Shown in pieces: positions 43,080-51,769 of a stretch of DNA of 64,000 bases; positions within the stretch are counted from its first letter, which is position 1, and every line of letters begins with the position of its first letter. Made by a program: the position numbers and the translations under genes. The notes under the pieces are model-generated. The model saw only the letters and a list, made by a program, of their open reading frames with translations, was not told where the DNA came from and did not search any database. The stretch covers positions 372,001 to 436,000 of the forward strand of contig CAWBIU010000003.1 of NCBI GenBank assembly GCA_963789015.1, read 5' to 3'. This DNA is from JAOPZW01 sp963789015 (GTDB lineage Bacteria; Actinomycetota; Thermoleophilia; Solirubrobacterales; Solirubrobacteraceae).

Positions 43080-43400
43080 TCAGCCCTGCGCGGGCGAGTG
43101 CGCCGGCTTGACGCGGATGACCGCGCGGACGCGGTCGGCGACCGACGGATTGCGCTCGTGCGCCTGCAGGCTGCTCGCGCGCAGCCGCAGCTGGACGACG
43201 AGGTGCGAGGTGTCCTGGAAGGGGTCGGCGATCGTGCGGCCGTCCTCGAGCGCCAGCGCGGCGGCGGGGCGCCCGCTGATCTCGCCGATCAGCGCGCGGC
43301 CGTAGATGGGGCGCTTCGCATCGAGCTGCGCCAGCTCGCGCAGCGCGCCCTCGTCCTCGTCGCGCGCGATGCGGATGACGTAGACATTGCCTCCGAACAT
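43080..43400 (-). CDS. Small hypothetical protein, 106 aa
   Basis: A 106-residue protein that I do not recognise by function. It begins FGGNVYVIRIARDEDEGALRELAQLD, with a strand then a helix, and continues GRALIGEISGRPAAALALEDG and RTIADPFQ; this is like the first half of a GNAT acetyltransferase fold but without the acetyl-CoA loop. A basic C-terminal helix (LRLRASSLQAHERNPS) follows. The ATG at 43400 is preceded by AAAGGACCT at a suitable distance. Divergent from lysA. Confidence 0.7.
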   Translation of the reverse strand: MFGGNVYVIRIARDEDEGALRELAQLDAKRPIYGRALIGEISGRPAAALALEDGRTIADPFQDTSHLVVQLRLRASSLQAHERNPSVADRVRAVIRVKPAHSPAQG

Positions 43401-43472
43401 GGAGGTCCTTTCGTGGTGGACTGGCGGAGAGGCGACGCTACGCGTCTCCGGGCTCCGTGAAACCGGCGCCAC

Positions 43473-43488
43473 CACCACACGTGTGGTG
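43473..43488. promoter_or_regulatory. 16-bp perfect palindrome between lysA and the 106-aa gene
   Basis: CACCACACGTGTGGTG is a perfect dyad in the middle of the 146-bp divergent region (43401-43546). It is followed by GTGAAAAAAGGACC. No known operator is recognised by me. It could regulate the lysine/threonine cluster, the small gene, or both. Confidence 0.5.
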
Positions 43489-43546
43489 CGGCTGGGTCCC
43501 CGTGAAAAAAGGACCTAGGCAGGGGTTCTGCGAACATGCGCCGCCG

Positions 43547-44806
43547 ATGGCCGCCGTCCGCCAGCTCTCGCCCGCCTACTCGCTGGGCAGCCGCCTGACC
43601 GAGGACGGCCGCCTGGAGATCGCGGGCTGCGACGCGCTCGAGATCGCGCGCGAGTTCGGCACGCCCGCCTACGTCGTCGACGAGGACGACATCCGCGCTC
43701 GCGCGCGGGCCTTCGTCGGCGCGTTCGCCGCCCGCAGCGACGACTTCGAGGTGCACTTCGCGGCCAAGGCGTTCTCGTGCACGGCGATCCTGCGCGTGAT
43801 GGCCGAGGAGGGCCTGGCCTGCGACGTCGTCTCGGCGGGCGAGCTGCATCTCGCGTTGCGCGCGGGATTCGCGCCCGGGCGCATCCATCTGCACGGCAAC
43901 GCCAAGTCGCGCGCCGACCTGCAGGCGGCCCACGACGCGGGCGTCGGCCACGTCGTGCTCGACAACGAGCAGGACATCGAGCGCCTCGAGCAGGTCGTCG
44001 CGCCGGGCGAGCGCCAGATGGTGCAGATGCGGATCGCGCCCGGGATCAGCCCTGACACGCACCCGGCGATGTCGACGGGCGGGCCGAACACGAAGTTCGG
44101 CTTCAACCTCGAGGCGGCGCCCGCGGCGATCGCGCGCGTGGCCGCGTCGGACCGCCTCGAGCTCGAGGGCCTGCACATGCACATCGGCTCGCAGATCCTC
44201 GACCTCGCCCCGTTCCGCGCGGCCGTCGAGGCGGTCGCCGGCCTGGGCGAGTTCCGCACGATCAACCTCGGCGGCGGGCTCGGCGTCGCCTACGGGGTGG
44301 GCGACACGCCGCCGTCGATCGAGGACTACGTCGCGTTCAAGGTCGACGCGGTGCGCGAGCTGCTCGGCGACCGGCTGCGGATCCTCGACGAGCCGGGCCG
44401 CGCCCTCGTGGCCAACTCGACGGTCACGCTGTACTCGGTCGAGTCCGTCAAGCGCAACGTCGACACCTACGTCGCCGTCGACGGGGGGATGTCGGACAAC
44501 CTGCGGCCGATGCTCTACGGCGCGCGCTACGAGGCCGAGGTCGTCGGGCGCTTCGGCGGCGGCACGCGCTGCCATCTCGTCGGCAAGCACTGCGAGTCGG
44601 GCGACGTCATCGCGCGCGACATCGAGCTGGCCGACCCGCGCCCGGGCGACGTGATCGTGACGCCGGCGACCGGCGCCTACGGCTACTCGATGGCCAACAC
44701 CTACAACGCGATCCCGCGTGCGCCCGTGGTCTTCGCCCGCGACGGCGAGGCGCGGCTCGTCGTGCGCCGCGACACGCCCGACGACCTCGTCGCCCGCGAT
44801 GTCTGA
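43547..44806 (+). CDS. lysA: Diaminopimelate decarboxylase
   Basis: PLP enzyme converting meso-diaminopimelate to lysine, the last lysine step. In the 419-residue product the PLP lysine is Lys74 in HFAAKAF. Other markers: ACDVVSAGELHLAL, HMHIGSQILDL, NLGGGLGVAYG, LRILDEPGRALVANS and HCESGDVIARD with the active-site Cys, then GAYGYSMANTYNAIPR. Fold III barrel followed by a beta domain. I start at ATG 43547. Its 3' end overlaps hom by 8 bp. First of the lysA-hom-thrC-thrB run. Confidence 0.95.
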   Translation: MAAVRQLSPAYSLGSRLTEDGRLEIAGCDALEIAREFGTPAYVVDEDDIRARARAFVGAFAARSDDFEVHFAAKAFSCTAILRVMAEEGLACDVVSAGELHLALRAGFAPGRIHLHGNAKSRADLQAAHDAGVGHVVLDNEQDIERLEQVVAPGERQMVQMRIAPGISPDTHPAMSTGGPNTKFGFNLEAAPAAIARVAASDRLELEGLHMHIGSQILDLAPFRAAVEAVAGLGEFRTINLGGGLGVAYGVGDTPPSIEDYVAFKVDAVRELLGDRLRILDEPGRALVANSTVTLYSVESVKRNVDTYVAVDGGMSDNLRPMLYGARYEAEVVGRFGGGTRCHLVGKHCESGDVIARDIELADPRPGDVIVTPATGAYGYSMANTYNAIPRAPVVFARDGEARLVVRRDTPDDLVARDV

Positions 44807-46028
44807 GCCCGCCCCATTCCGGATCGGGCTGCTCGGGCACGGCACCGTCGGCTCGGCCTTCGCCGCGCTGCTGCCCGAGCGCGCCGACGAGATCGCCGCG
44901 ATCACGGGCCTGCGCCCGGAGCTCACGGGCGTGCTCACGCGCAGCCGCGGCGAGTACGAGGACATCCTCGAGCGCTCCGACCTGATCGTCGAGGTCATGG
45001 GCGGCCTGGAGCCGACGCGCGACTACGTGCTGCGCGCGATGGCCGCCGGGCGCCACGTCGTCACCGCCAACAAGCAGCTGCTCAGCCAGCACGGCGAGGA
45101 GCTGTGGTCGTGCGCCCGCGAGCACGGGGTCCAGCTGCGCTTCGAGGCGGCGGTGGCCGGCGTGGTGCCCGTCATCCGCGTGCTCCAGGAGACGCTCGCG
45201 GCCGCCCACATCGAGCGCCTGCACGGCGTCGTCAACGGCACGACGAACTTCATCCTCAGCCGCATGGCCGACACCGGCGCGTCCTACGCCGACGCGCTCG
45301 CCGAGGCGCAGGAGCTCGGCTACGCCGAGGCCGACCCGACCGAGGACGTCAACGGCAAGGACGCGGCGGCGAAGATGGCGATCCTCGCCCGGCTGGCCTT
45401 CAACACGCCCGTCCACCTCGACGACGTGCGCTTCGAGGGCATCGAGCACATCACCGCCGACGACATGGCCTACGCCCAGGAGCTCGGGCTCGGCCTCAAG
45501 CTGATCGGCACCGCCGAGCGGATCGATGACGGGCTGAGCGTCCGCGTGCACCCGGCGTTCCTGTACGCCGCGCACCCGCTGGCGTCGATCGGCGGTCCGT
45601 TCAACGCGGTGACGATCGAGTCCCAGGCGATCACCGAGATCACGTTGAGCGGCCCGGGCGCGGGCGGCCCGCAGACGGCCAGCGCCGTGCTCGGCGACGT
45701 CGTCAGCGCGATGATCCCGCCCGCCTCGACGCCCGAGACGACGGCGCGCCTGCCGATCGTCGCCGACGTCGAGTCGGCGTTCTACCTGCACCTCGAGGTC
45801 GCCGACCGCCCCGGCGTGCTCGCCCAGATCGCCCAGCTCCTCGGCCTGCAGGGCGCCTCGATCCGCTCCGTCGTGCAGCGGGGCCTGGGCGAGAACGCAC
45901 GCCTGGTCATGGTCACCCACCCGATCCTCGAGTCGCGCTTCTACGCCGCCGTGGACCTCATCGCCGGCCTGGACTTCATGCGCGCCCGCCCGCGGGCGAT
46001 CCGCGTCATCGACGAGGAATTCGTGTAA
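44799..46028 (+). CDS. hom: Homoserine dehydrogenase with ACT domain
   Basis: NAD(P)-dependent enzyme reducing aspartate semialdehyde to homoserine, at the branch to threonine and methionine. Of the 409 residues, the N-terminal Rossmann part has RIGLLGHGTVGSAFA and VVTANKQLLSQHG; the catalytic part has HGVVNGTTNFILSRM and EAQELGYAEADPTEDVNGKDA (with the conserved Lys/Asp/Glu). The C-terminal ~75 residues are an ACT domain (FYLHLEVADRPGVLAQIAQL), so threonine feedback is likely. ATG 44799 overlaps the lysA stop. thrC starts immediately after. Confidence 0.95.
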   Translation: MSEPAPFRIGLLGHGTVGSAFAALLPERADEIAAITGLRPELTGVLTRSRGEYEDILERSDLIVEVMGGLEPTRDYVLRAMAAGRHVVTANKQLLSQHGEELWSCAREHGVQLRFEAAVAGVVPVIRVLQETLAAAHIERLHGVVNGTTNFILSRMADTGASYADALAEAQELGYAEADPTEDVNGKDAAAKMAILARLAFNTPVHLDDVRFEGIEHITADDMAYAQELGLGLKLIGTAERIDDGLSVRVHPAFLYAAHPLASIGGPFNAVTIESQAITEITLSGPGAGGPQTASAVLGDVVSAMIPPASTPETTARLPIVADVESAFYLHLEVADRPGVLAQIAQLLGLQGASIRSVVQRGLGENARLVMVTHPILESRFYAAVDLIAGLDFMRARPRAIRVIDEEFV

Positions 46029-47039
46029 GTGCCCGGCCTCATCGAGCGCTACCGCGACCGCCTGCCGTTCGCCCCGGACGACCCGGTGGTCTCGCTCGAC
46101 GAGGGCTCGACCCCGCTCGTGCGCGCGCCGGCGCTGAGCGAGCGCGCGGGCACCGAGGTGTGGCTGAAGCTCGAAGGGGCCAACCCGACGGGCTCGTTCA
46201 AGGACCGCGGGATGACGTGCGCGGTCTCCGACGCCGTGCGCAGCGGCGCCGAGGCGGTGATCTGCGCCTCGACCGGGAACACGGCGGCGTCGCTGGCCGC
46301 CTACGCCGCGCGCGCCGGGATCGGCGGCGCGGTGATCGTCCCCGAGGGCAAGATCGCCGCCGGCAAGCTCGCCCAGGCGCTCATGCACGGCGCGCGCGTG
46401 ATCGCGCTGCGCGGCAACTTCGACGAGGCGCTGGCGATCGTCCGCGAGCTCACCCGGCGCCACCCGATCGCGCTCGTCAACTCGGTCAACCCGCTGCGGC
46501 TGGAGGGCCAGAAGACGGCGGCCTTCGAGATCCTCGAGGTCCTCGACGAGATCGACGCGCTGTGCATCCCGGTGGGCAACGCAGGCAACGTGACCGCCTA
46601 CTGGAAGGGGTTCCAGGAGGCCGGCCACGCGCCGCGGATGCTCGGCTTCCAGGCCGCCGGGGCGGCGCCGCTGGTCGAGGGCCGGGTGATCGAGAAGCCC
46701 GAGACGGTGGCGAGCGCGATCCGGATCGGCAACCCGGCGCGCTGGGAGGAGGCGATGGCGGCGGTGACCGGCTCGGGCGGCGCGATCGAGGCGGTCACCG
46801 ACGACGAGATCCTCGACGCCTACCGGCTGCTCGCCTCACGCGAGGGGATCTTCTGCGAGCCCGCGAGCGCGGCGTCGGTGGCCGGGCTGCTGCGCCACGG
46901 GGCCAAGGACGCGCGGCGCGTGGTCTGCGTCCTCACCGGCCACGGGCTCAAGGACCCGCAGACGGCGCTCGAGCAGTCTGGCTCCGTCGTCCCCTGCGAG
47001 CCCGAGCTGGGCGCCGTCGAGCAGGCCGTGCTCGGGTAG
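46029..47039 (+). CDS. thrC: Threonine synthase
   Basis: PLP enzyme converting O-phosphohomoserine to threonine. The 336-residue product has the PLP lysine in NPTGSFKDRGM (Lys58), then ICASTGNTAASLAAYAARAG (the phosphate-binding region) and PVGNAGNVTAYWKGF. The C-terminal CVLTGHGLKDPQTA is typical. It is the short actinobacterial type. GTG start at 46029 directly after the hom stop; thrB follows by 9 bp. Confidence 0.95.
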   Translation: MPGLIERYRDRLPFAPDDPVVSLDEGSTPLVRAPALSERAGTEVWLKLEGANPTGSFKDRGMTCAVSDAVRSGAEAVICASTGNTAASLAAYAARAGIGGAVIVPEGKIAAGKLAQALMHGARVIALRGNFDEALAIVRELTRRHPIALVNSVNPLRLEGQKTAAFEILEVLDEIDALCIPVGNAGNVTAYWKGFQEAGHAPRMLGFQAAGAAPLVEGRVIEKPETVASAIRIGNPARWEEAMAAVTGSGGAIEAVTDDEILDAYRLLASREGIFCEPASAASVAGLLRHGAKDARRVVCVLTGHGLKDPQTALEQSGSVVPCEPELGAVEQAVLG

Positions 47040-47048
47040 CGAGGGCCG

Positions 47049-47909
47049 GTGGCGCGCCGTATCGTCGTCCGCGTCCCCGCGTCGAGCGCGAACCTCGGGC
47101 CGGGGTTCGACAGCTTCGCCGCGGCGATCGGCATGCACATGCAGCTCGAGGTCGAAGAGACCGGCCGCTTCGCCGTCGAGACCGACCTGAGGATCGCCCG
47201 CGACCGGCGCAACCTCGTCGTGCGCGCGTTCTCCGAGCTCGCCTCGCCGGAGCGCTTCTGCTTCCGCATCCGCTCGGAGATCCCGCTGTCCGGCGGGCTG
47301 GGGTCCAGCGCGGCGGCGCACGTCTCGGGCCTCGTCGCCGCGGCCGAGCTGCTCGGCGCCCGTGACGAGGACCTGCTCGCCCGTGCCACCGAGCTCGAGG
47401 GCCATCCCGACAACGCCGCCGCCGCGCTGCTCGGCGGCTTCGTCATCTGCGCCGACGACGGCGCCACGCGGTTCACGCCGCCGGACGGACTCGAGGCGGT
47501 GGTCGTCGTGCCCGGCCGCGCGGTGCGCACGAAGGCGGCGCGCGCGGCAATGCCCGCCGAGGTGCCGATCGAGGACGCCGTCTTCAACACGGCCCACGGC
47601 GCGCTGCTCGCGCTCGGGCTCGCCCAGGGCGACCTCGAGCTCGTCGCCCGCGGGCTCGGCGACCGCCTGCACCAGCCGCGCCGCGAGAACCTCTACCCGA
47701 AGTCGATGAAGCTCGTCCGCCGCGCCCCGGAGCTCGGGGCGCTGGGCGCGACGATCTCGGGCGCGGGGCCGACGGTGTTGGTGTGGTGCCGCGCGGCGGA
47801 GACGGCCGCGATCACCGCCGTGCTCGAGGCCGAGGCGGCGGGCTGGGCCCAGGTGCTGCCCGCGCCGTTCGAGGCCGCGGGCGCACAGGCCAGCGTCCTC
47901 GGGGCCTAG
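47049..47909 (+). CDS. thrB: Homoserine kinase
   Basis: GHMP-family kinase that phosphorylates homoserine, the substrate step for ThrC. The 286-residue product carries the N-terminal VRVPASSANLGPGFDSFAAA, the ATP motif PLSGGLGSSAAAHVSGLVA and EGHPDNAAAALLGGFV, then GATISGAGPTVLVW in the C-terminal domain. GTG start 47049. Its stop overlaps the convergent HAD gene stop by 3 bp. Confidence 0.93.
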   Translation: MARRIVVRVPASSANLGPGFDSFAAAIGMHMQLEVEETGRFAVETDLRIARDRRNLVVRAFSELASPERFCFRIRSEIPLSGGLGSSAAAHVSGLVAAAELLGARDEDLLARATELEGHPDNAAAALLGGFVICADDGATRFTPPDGLEAVVVVPGRAVRTKAARAAMPAEVPIEDAVFNTAHGALLALGLAQGDLELVARGLGDRLHQPRRENLYPKSMKLVRRAPELGALGATISGAGPTVLVWCRAAETAAITAVLEAEAAGWAQVLPAPFEAAGAQASVLGA

Positions 47910-48727
47910 CGCAGGTCGTCGACCAGGTCGGCGATCGAGTCGAGGACGTGGGCGGCGCGGTAGGGGTGGCGCTCGGCGTCCTCGCGCGTCGTCACACCCG
48001 TCAGGACGAGGAACGTCTCCAGCCCGGCCTCGAGGCCGGCGACGACGTCGGTGTCCATCCGGTCGCCGATCATCGCCGTCGTCTCCGAGTGGGCGTCGAT
48101 CGCGTTCAGCGCCGACCGCATCATCAGCGGGTTGGGCTTGCCGACGTAGTAGGGGTCGACGCCGGTCGCGCGGCTGATGAGCGCGGCCACCGAGCCCGTC
48201 GCGGGCAGCGGGCCCTCGGGCGTGGGGCCGGTCGCGTCGGGGTTGGTGGCGATGAAGCGCGCGCCGCCCGCGATCAGGCGGATCGCCCGCGTGATGCGCT
48301 CGAAGCTGTAGGTGCGCGTCTCGCCGAGCACGACGTAGTCGGGGTCGCGGTCGGTCAGCGTGTAGCCGGCGTTGTGCAGCGCGGTGGTCAGGCCGACCTC
48401 GCCGACGACGTAGGCCGAGCCGCCGGGGCGCTGGTCCTCGAGCAGGCGCGCGGTGGCCAGCGCCGAGGTCCAGATCGAGGGCTCCGGGACCTCGAGCCCG
48501 CTCGCCCGCAGCCGCGCCGCCAGGTCCCGCGGCGTGTACATCGAGTTGTTGGTGAGGACGAGGAACGGCGTGCCGCGCTCGCGCAGCTGCGCGAGGAAGC
48601 GGTCGGCGCCCGGGATCGCTTGCTCCTCGTGGACGAGCACGCCGTCCATGTCCATGAGCCATGAGCTGATCTTGCGCCGCGGCTCGGGATGGTGCTCGGC
48701 CCGGCCGTTCGGGGCGGGGGCGGTCAT
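47906..48727 (-). CDS. HAD-IIA family phosphatase (NagD-like)
   Basis: A 273-residue cytoplasmic haloacid dehalogenase-type phosphatase. Motif I is WLMDMDGVLVHEEQ with the nucleophile Asp; motif II is FLVLTNNSMYTPRDLA; motif III Lys lies in YYVGKPNPLMM; motif IV is AMIGDRMDTDVVAGLEAGL. The C2-type cap sits between motifs II and III. NagD-like proteins dephosphorylate nucleotides or sugar phosphates; some act on glycerol phosphates. I start at ATG 48727; an ATG at 48742 is possible. Divergent from the LuxR-type gene. Confidence 0.88.
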   Translation of the reverse strand: MTAPAPNGRAEHHPEPRRKISSWLMDMDGVLVHEEQAIPGADRFLAQLRERGTPFLVLTNNSMYTPRDLAARLRASGLEVPEPSIWTSALATARLLEDQRPGGSAYVVGEVGLTTALHNAGYTLTDRDPDYVVLGETRTYSFERITRAIRLIAGGARFIATNPDATGPTPEGPLPATGSVAALISRATGVDPYYVGKPNPLMMRSALNAIDAHSETTAMIGDRMDTDVVAGLEAGLETFLVLTGVTTREDAERHPYRAAHVLDSIADLVDDLR

Positions 48728-48847
48728 CTGCGCATCATGCATCCAATCGATATGCCGCGCGGCTCGATCCGTTGCACCGGTGTGACCCACGCCACAGTCG
48801 TGCGAGCCGCACCCATGGCTGCCTGCGGGGCGGCGTACGATCGACGC

Positions 48848-50506
48848 GTGCCGGGCGACTTCGAAGCGCTCCTCGGCGTGGGCCGGCAGGCCCTCGAGTC
48901 CGGCGACTGGGCGGTCGCACGGCAGTCCTTCGAGTCCGCGCTGGCCGAGCGCGAGACGCCCGAGGCGCTCGTCGGCCTCGGTACCGCGCTGTGGTGGCTG
49001 GAGGAGATCGACGAGTCGCTGCGCTGCCGCGAGCGCGCATACGCGGCCTTCCGCCGCCGGCCCGATCCCGAGCAGGCGGCCACCGTGGCCGTCGGGATGA
49101 TGATCGACCACGGCTCGAGCCTCGGCAACGAGGCCGCGGCCCGCGGCTGGCTCGAGCGCCTCGCGCGGCTCGTCGACGAGTTCGGCCTCGAGCCGCTCGC
49201 GGGCTGGGTCCTGTTCGCGCGGGCGGCGCTGGCCAACATGACGGGCGACACGGGCGCAGGGGAGGGCTTCGCGCGCGCGGCGCTCGAGGACGGGCGCCGC
49301 CACGGCGACCTCGACCTCGAGCTGTGCGCGCTGGCCCAGATCGGCGGCGCGATGATCCTCACCGGGCGCGTCGACGAGGGCATGGCCCTGCTCGACGAGG
49401 CGATGGCCGCCGCGCTCAGCGGCGAGGGGCGCCCCGACACCGTCGTGCAGACGAGCTGCGTGACGATCGCCTGCTACAGCCGCGCCGCCGAGCTGCGCCG
49501 CGCCGCCCAGTGGATCCGCGCCGCCGAGGACTTCAACCGCCGCTTCGGCTCCTCGCACCTGTACGCGCTGTGCCGCACGCACCTCGGCGGCGTGCTGTTC
49601 GCGCTCGGTCGCTTCGAGGAGGCCGAGGCCGAGCTCGAGGCCGCCGTGCGCACGGGCCGTGCGGCCGAGCCGGTCCTCCACTCGGAGGCCGTCGCGGGGC
49701 TCGCCGAGCTGCGCCTCGCGCAGGGCCGCGTGAGCGAGGCGGCCGCGCTCGTGGCGGGACTCGAGAACCGCGCCGCCACCGTTCCGGCGCGCGCCGCGCT
49801 GCACCTCGCCGCCGGCGAGCCGGCCGCCGCCGCGGCGATCCTGCGCCGGCGCCTGCGCGAGCTCGAGGGCGTGGCGATCGAGGCCGCGCCGCTGCTCGAG
49901 CTGCTCTGCGAGGCCGAGGTCGCCCAGGGCGACGCCGGCGCCGCGCTGGCCACCGCTCGCGACCTCGCCGCGCTCGCGCCCGAGGGCACGAACGTCATCG
50001 CCGCCCGCGGCGACCGGGCGCTCGGCCGCGCGCTGGTCGCGACGGGCGACGCCGAGGCCGCGGTGGCACGGCTCGAGCGCGCGCTCGAGCGCTTCGCCGC
50101 GCACGAGATGCCGCTCGAGGCCGCGCGCACGCGCGTGCTGCTGGCCCGCGCCGCGGCGCCCACGGAGCGCGAGCCGGCGATCGCCGACCTGCGCGCCGCG
50201 CTGGCCGCCTTCGAGGAGCTCGGCGCCGCCCGCGACGCCGACGCCGCCGCGGCGCTGCTGCGCTCGCTCGGCGTGCGCGCCGCGCGCAGCGGCCCCAAGG
50301 GAACGGGCGGGCTGACCAAGCGTGAGCGCGAGGTGCTCGCCCTGCTCGGCGAGGGACTGTCCAACCGCGAGATCGCCGAGCGCCTGTTCCTGACCCGCAA
50401 GACGGTCGAGAACCACGTCGCCAGCGTGCTTTTCAAGCTCGACCTCAGCGGCCGCGCGCAGGCCGCCGCCTACGCCGTCCGCCACCCCGATCCCGCCCCG
50501 AATTAG
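48848..50506 (+). CDS. TPR-repeat LuxR-type transcriptional regulator
   Basis: A 552-residue regulator. Residues ~1-470 consist of alpha-helical tetratricopeptide-like repeats (EALLGVGRQALESGDWAVAR and many later pairs of Ala/Glu/Leu-rich helices), which would bind a ligand or partner. The C-terminal ~65 residues form the LuxR/GerE helix-turn-helix: LTKREREVLALLGEGLSNRE, IAERLFLTRKTVENHVASVLFKL. It has no ATPase or receiver domain, unlike MalT or NarL proteins, and its trigger is unknown. GTG start 48848. The flavin monooxygenase gene follows in the same direction, just after its stop. Confidence 0.87.
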   Translation: MPGDFEALLGVGRQALESGDWAVARQSFESALAERETPEALVGLGTALWWLEEIDESLRCRERAYAAFRRRPDPEQAATVAVGMMIDHGSSLGNEAAARGWLERLARLVDEFGLEPLAGWVLFARAALANMTGDTGAGEGFARAALEDGRRHGDLDLELCALAQIGGAMILTGRVDEGMALLDEAMAAALSGEGRPDTVVQTSCVTIACYSRAAELRRAAQWIRAAEDFNRRFGSSHLYALCRTHLGGVLFALGRFEEAEAELEAAVRTGRAAEPVLHSEAVAGLAELRLAQGRVSEAAALVAGLENRAATVPARAALHLAAGEPAAAAAILRRRLRELEGVAIEAAPLLELLCEAEVAQGDAGAALATARDLAALAPEGTNVIAARGDRALGRALVATGDAEAAVARLERALERFAAHEMPLEAARTRVLLARAAAPTEREPAIADLRAALAAFEELGAARDADAAAALLRSLGVRAARSGPKGTGGLTKREREVLALLGEGLSNREIAERLFLTRKTVENHVASVLFKLDLSGRAQAAAYAVRHPDPAPN

Positions 50507-50554
50507 GTGTTCTCACTCATGACCGGCGCGCCCCGCCCTGGGACGCTCGCCGGC

Positions 50555-51745
50555 ATGAGCACAGCGACGAAGGACAGGCACGTGATCGTGATCGGCGGCG
50601 GGTCGAGCGGCCTCGCCACCGCGGCCGAGCTGGGGCGCCGGGGGATCCCGGCGACGGTGCTCGAGCGCTCGGGCGTGGTCGGCGCCTCATGGGCGCGGCG
50701 CTACGACCGGCTCAAGCTCAACACCGCCCGGCGCTTCGCGCAGCTCCCGCGCGGGCCGTACCCGTCCGGGACGGCGACGTTCCCGGCCCGCGACGACGTG
50801 GTGCGCTACCTGGGCGCCTACGCCGAGCGCTACGAGCTCGACGTGCGCCGCGACACGCGTGTGGACCGCATCGACCGCGAGGGCGGCGGCTGGGTCGTGC
50901 GCACCTCGGGCGGTGACATGGCGGCCGGCCACGTCGTCGTCGCCTCCGGCTACGACCACACCGGCGACATCCCCGAGTGGCCCGGTCGCGGCGACTTCAC
51001 GCGCCCGCTCCTGCACGCCGCCGAGTACCGCAACCCGGAGCCCTACCGCGGCCGCGACGTGCTGGTCGTCGGCTCCGGCTGCTCGGGCGCCGAGATCGCC
51101 TATGACCTCGCCACGGGCGGCGCCGCGCGCGTCCGGATGGCCGTGCGCACGCCGCCGAACATCCTGCTGCGCTCGCCGATGGGCGCCCTCATGGGGCGGA
51201 TCTTCCTGCACCTGCCGCCGAAGCGGGCCGACGCCGTCCTGCGCAAGGTCCGCGCCAAGGAGATCGGCGACCTCAGCGACGTGGGCCTGCCGATCCCCGA
51301 GGAGGGCGTCTTCTCCCGCCTGCGCCGGCTCGGCGTGGCCCCGATGATCGTCGACCACGACATCATCGACGCGTTCCGCGCGCGGCTCATCGAGGTCGTG
51401 GGTGGCGTGACCGCCCTCGACGAGGACGGCGTCGTGCTCGCCGGCGGCGAGCGCATCGAGCCCGACGCGGTGATCGCCGCCACCGGGTACCGCTGCGGCC
51501 TGGAGGACATGGTCGGCCACCTCGGCGTCCTCGACGAGCGCGGCGTCCCGCGCGCCCACGCGCAGGTCGCCGCCGCCCCGGGGCTGCGCTTCGTCGGCTA
51601 CGTCCCGCTCCCGGCGCAGTTCTCCTACGCGGGTCGCCAGGCGCGCCACGCCGCCAGGGCCATCGCGCGCGAGATGCACGGCGCCGGTCCGGCCCGCGGG
51701 GGCGCCGCGGCGACCGGTCCGGCGCCGCTGGCCGCCCATCGCTGA
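50555..51745 (+). CDS. Flavin-containing monooxygenase/FAD-NADPH oxidoreductase
   Basis: A 396-residue enzyme of the FMO/YUCCA-like group. FAD-binding: VIVIGGGSSGLATAAELG; NADPH-binding: VLVVGSGCSGAEIAYDLA; the region HVVVASGYDHTGDIPEWPGR is typical, as is the C-terminal AVIAATGYRCG. These enzymes oxygenate small nucleophiles or act as oxidases; the substrate is open. ATG 50555 is chosen as it directly precedes the fold; earlier ATG/GTG codons at 50519 and 50507 are possible. Next to an alpha/beta hydrolase in the same direction (25 bp). Confidence 0.85.
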   Translation: MSTATKDRHVIVIGGGSSGLATAAELGRRGIPATVLERSGVVGASWARRYDRLKLNTARRFAQLPRGPYPSGTATFPARDDVVRYLGAYAERYELDVRRDTRVDRIDREGGGWVVRTSGGDMAAGHVVVASGYDHTGDIPEWPGRGDFTRPLLHAAEYRNPEPYRGRDVLVVGSGCSGAEIAYDLATGGAARVRMAVRTPPNILLRSPMGALMGRIFLHLPPKRADAVLRKVRAKEIGDLSDVGLPIPEEGVFSRLRRLGVAPMIVDHDIIDAFRARLIEVVGGVTALDEDGVVLAGGERIEPDAVIAATGYRCGLEDMVGHLGVLDERGVPRAHAQVAAAPGLRFVGYVPLPAQFSYAGRQARHAARAIAREMHGAGPARGGAAATGPAPLAAHR

Positions 51746-51769
51746 GGCTTGCACCGAGGGAGGACGATC

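Noticed and set aside
48848..50506. The LuxR-type protein as response-regulator partner of the orphan kinase
   Set aside because: It has TPR-like repeats and a LuxR HTH but no receiver domain, so it cannot take a phosphoryl group from the kinase in the usual way.
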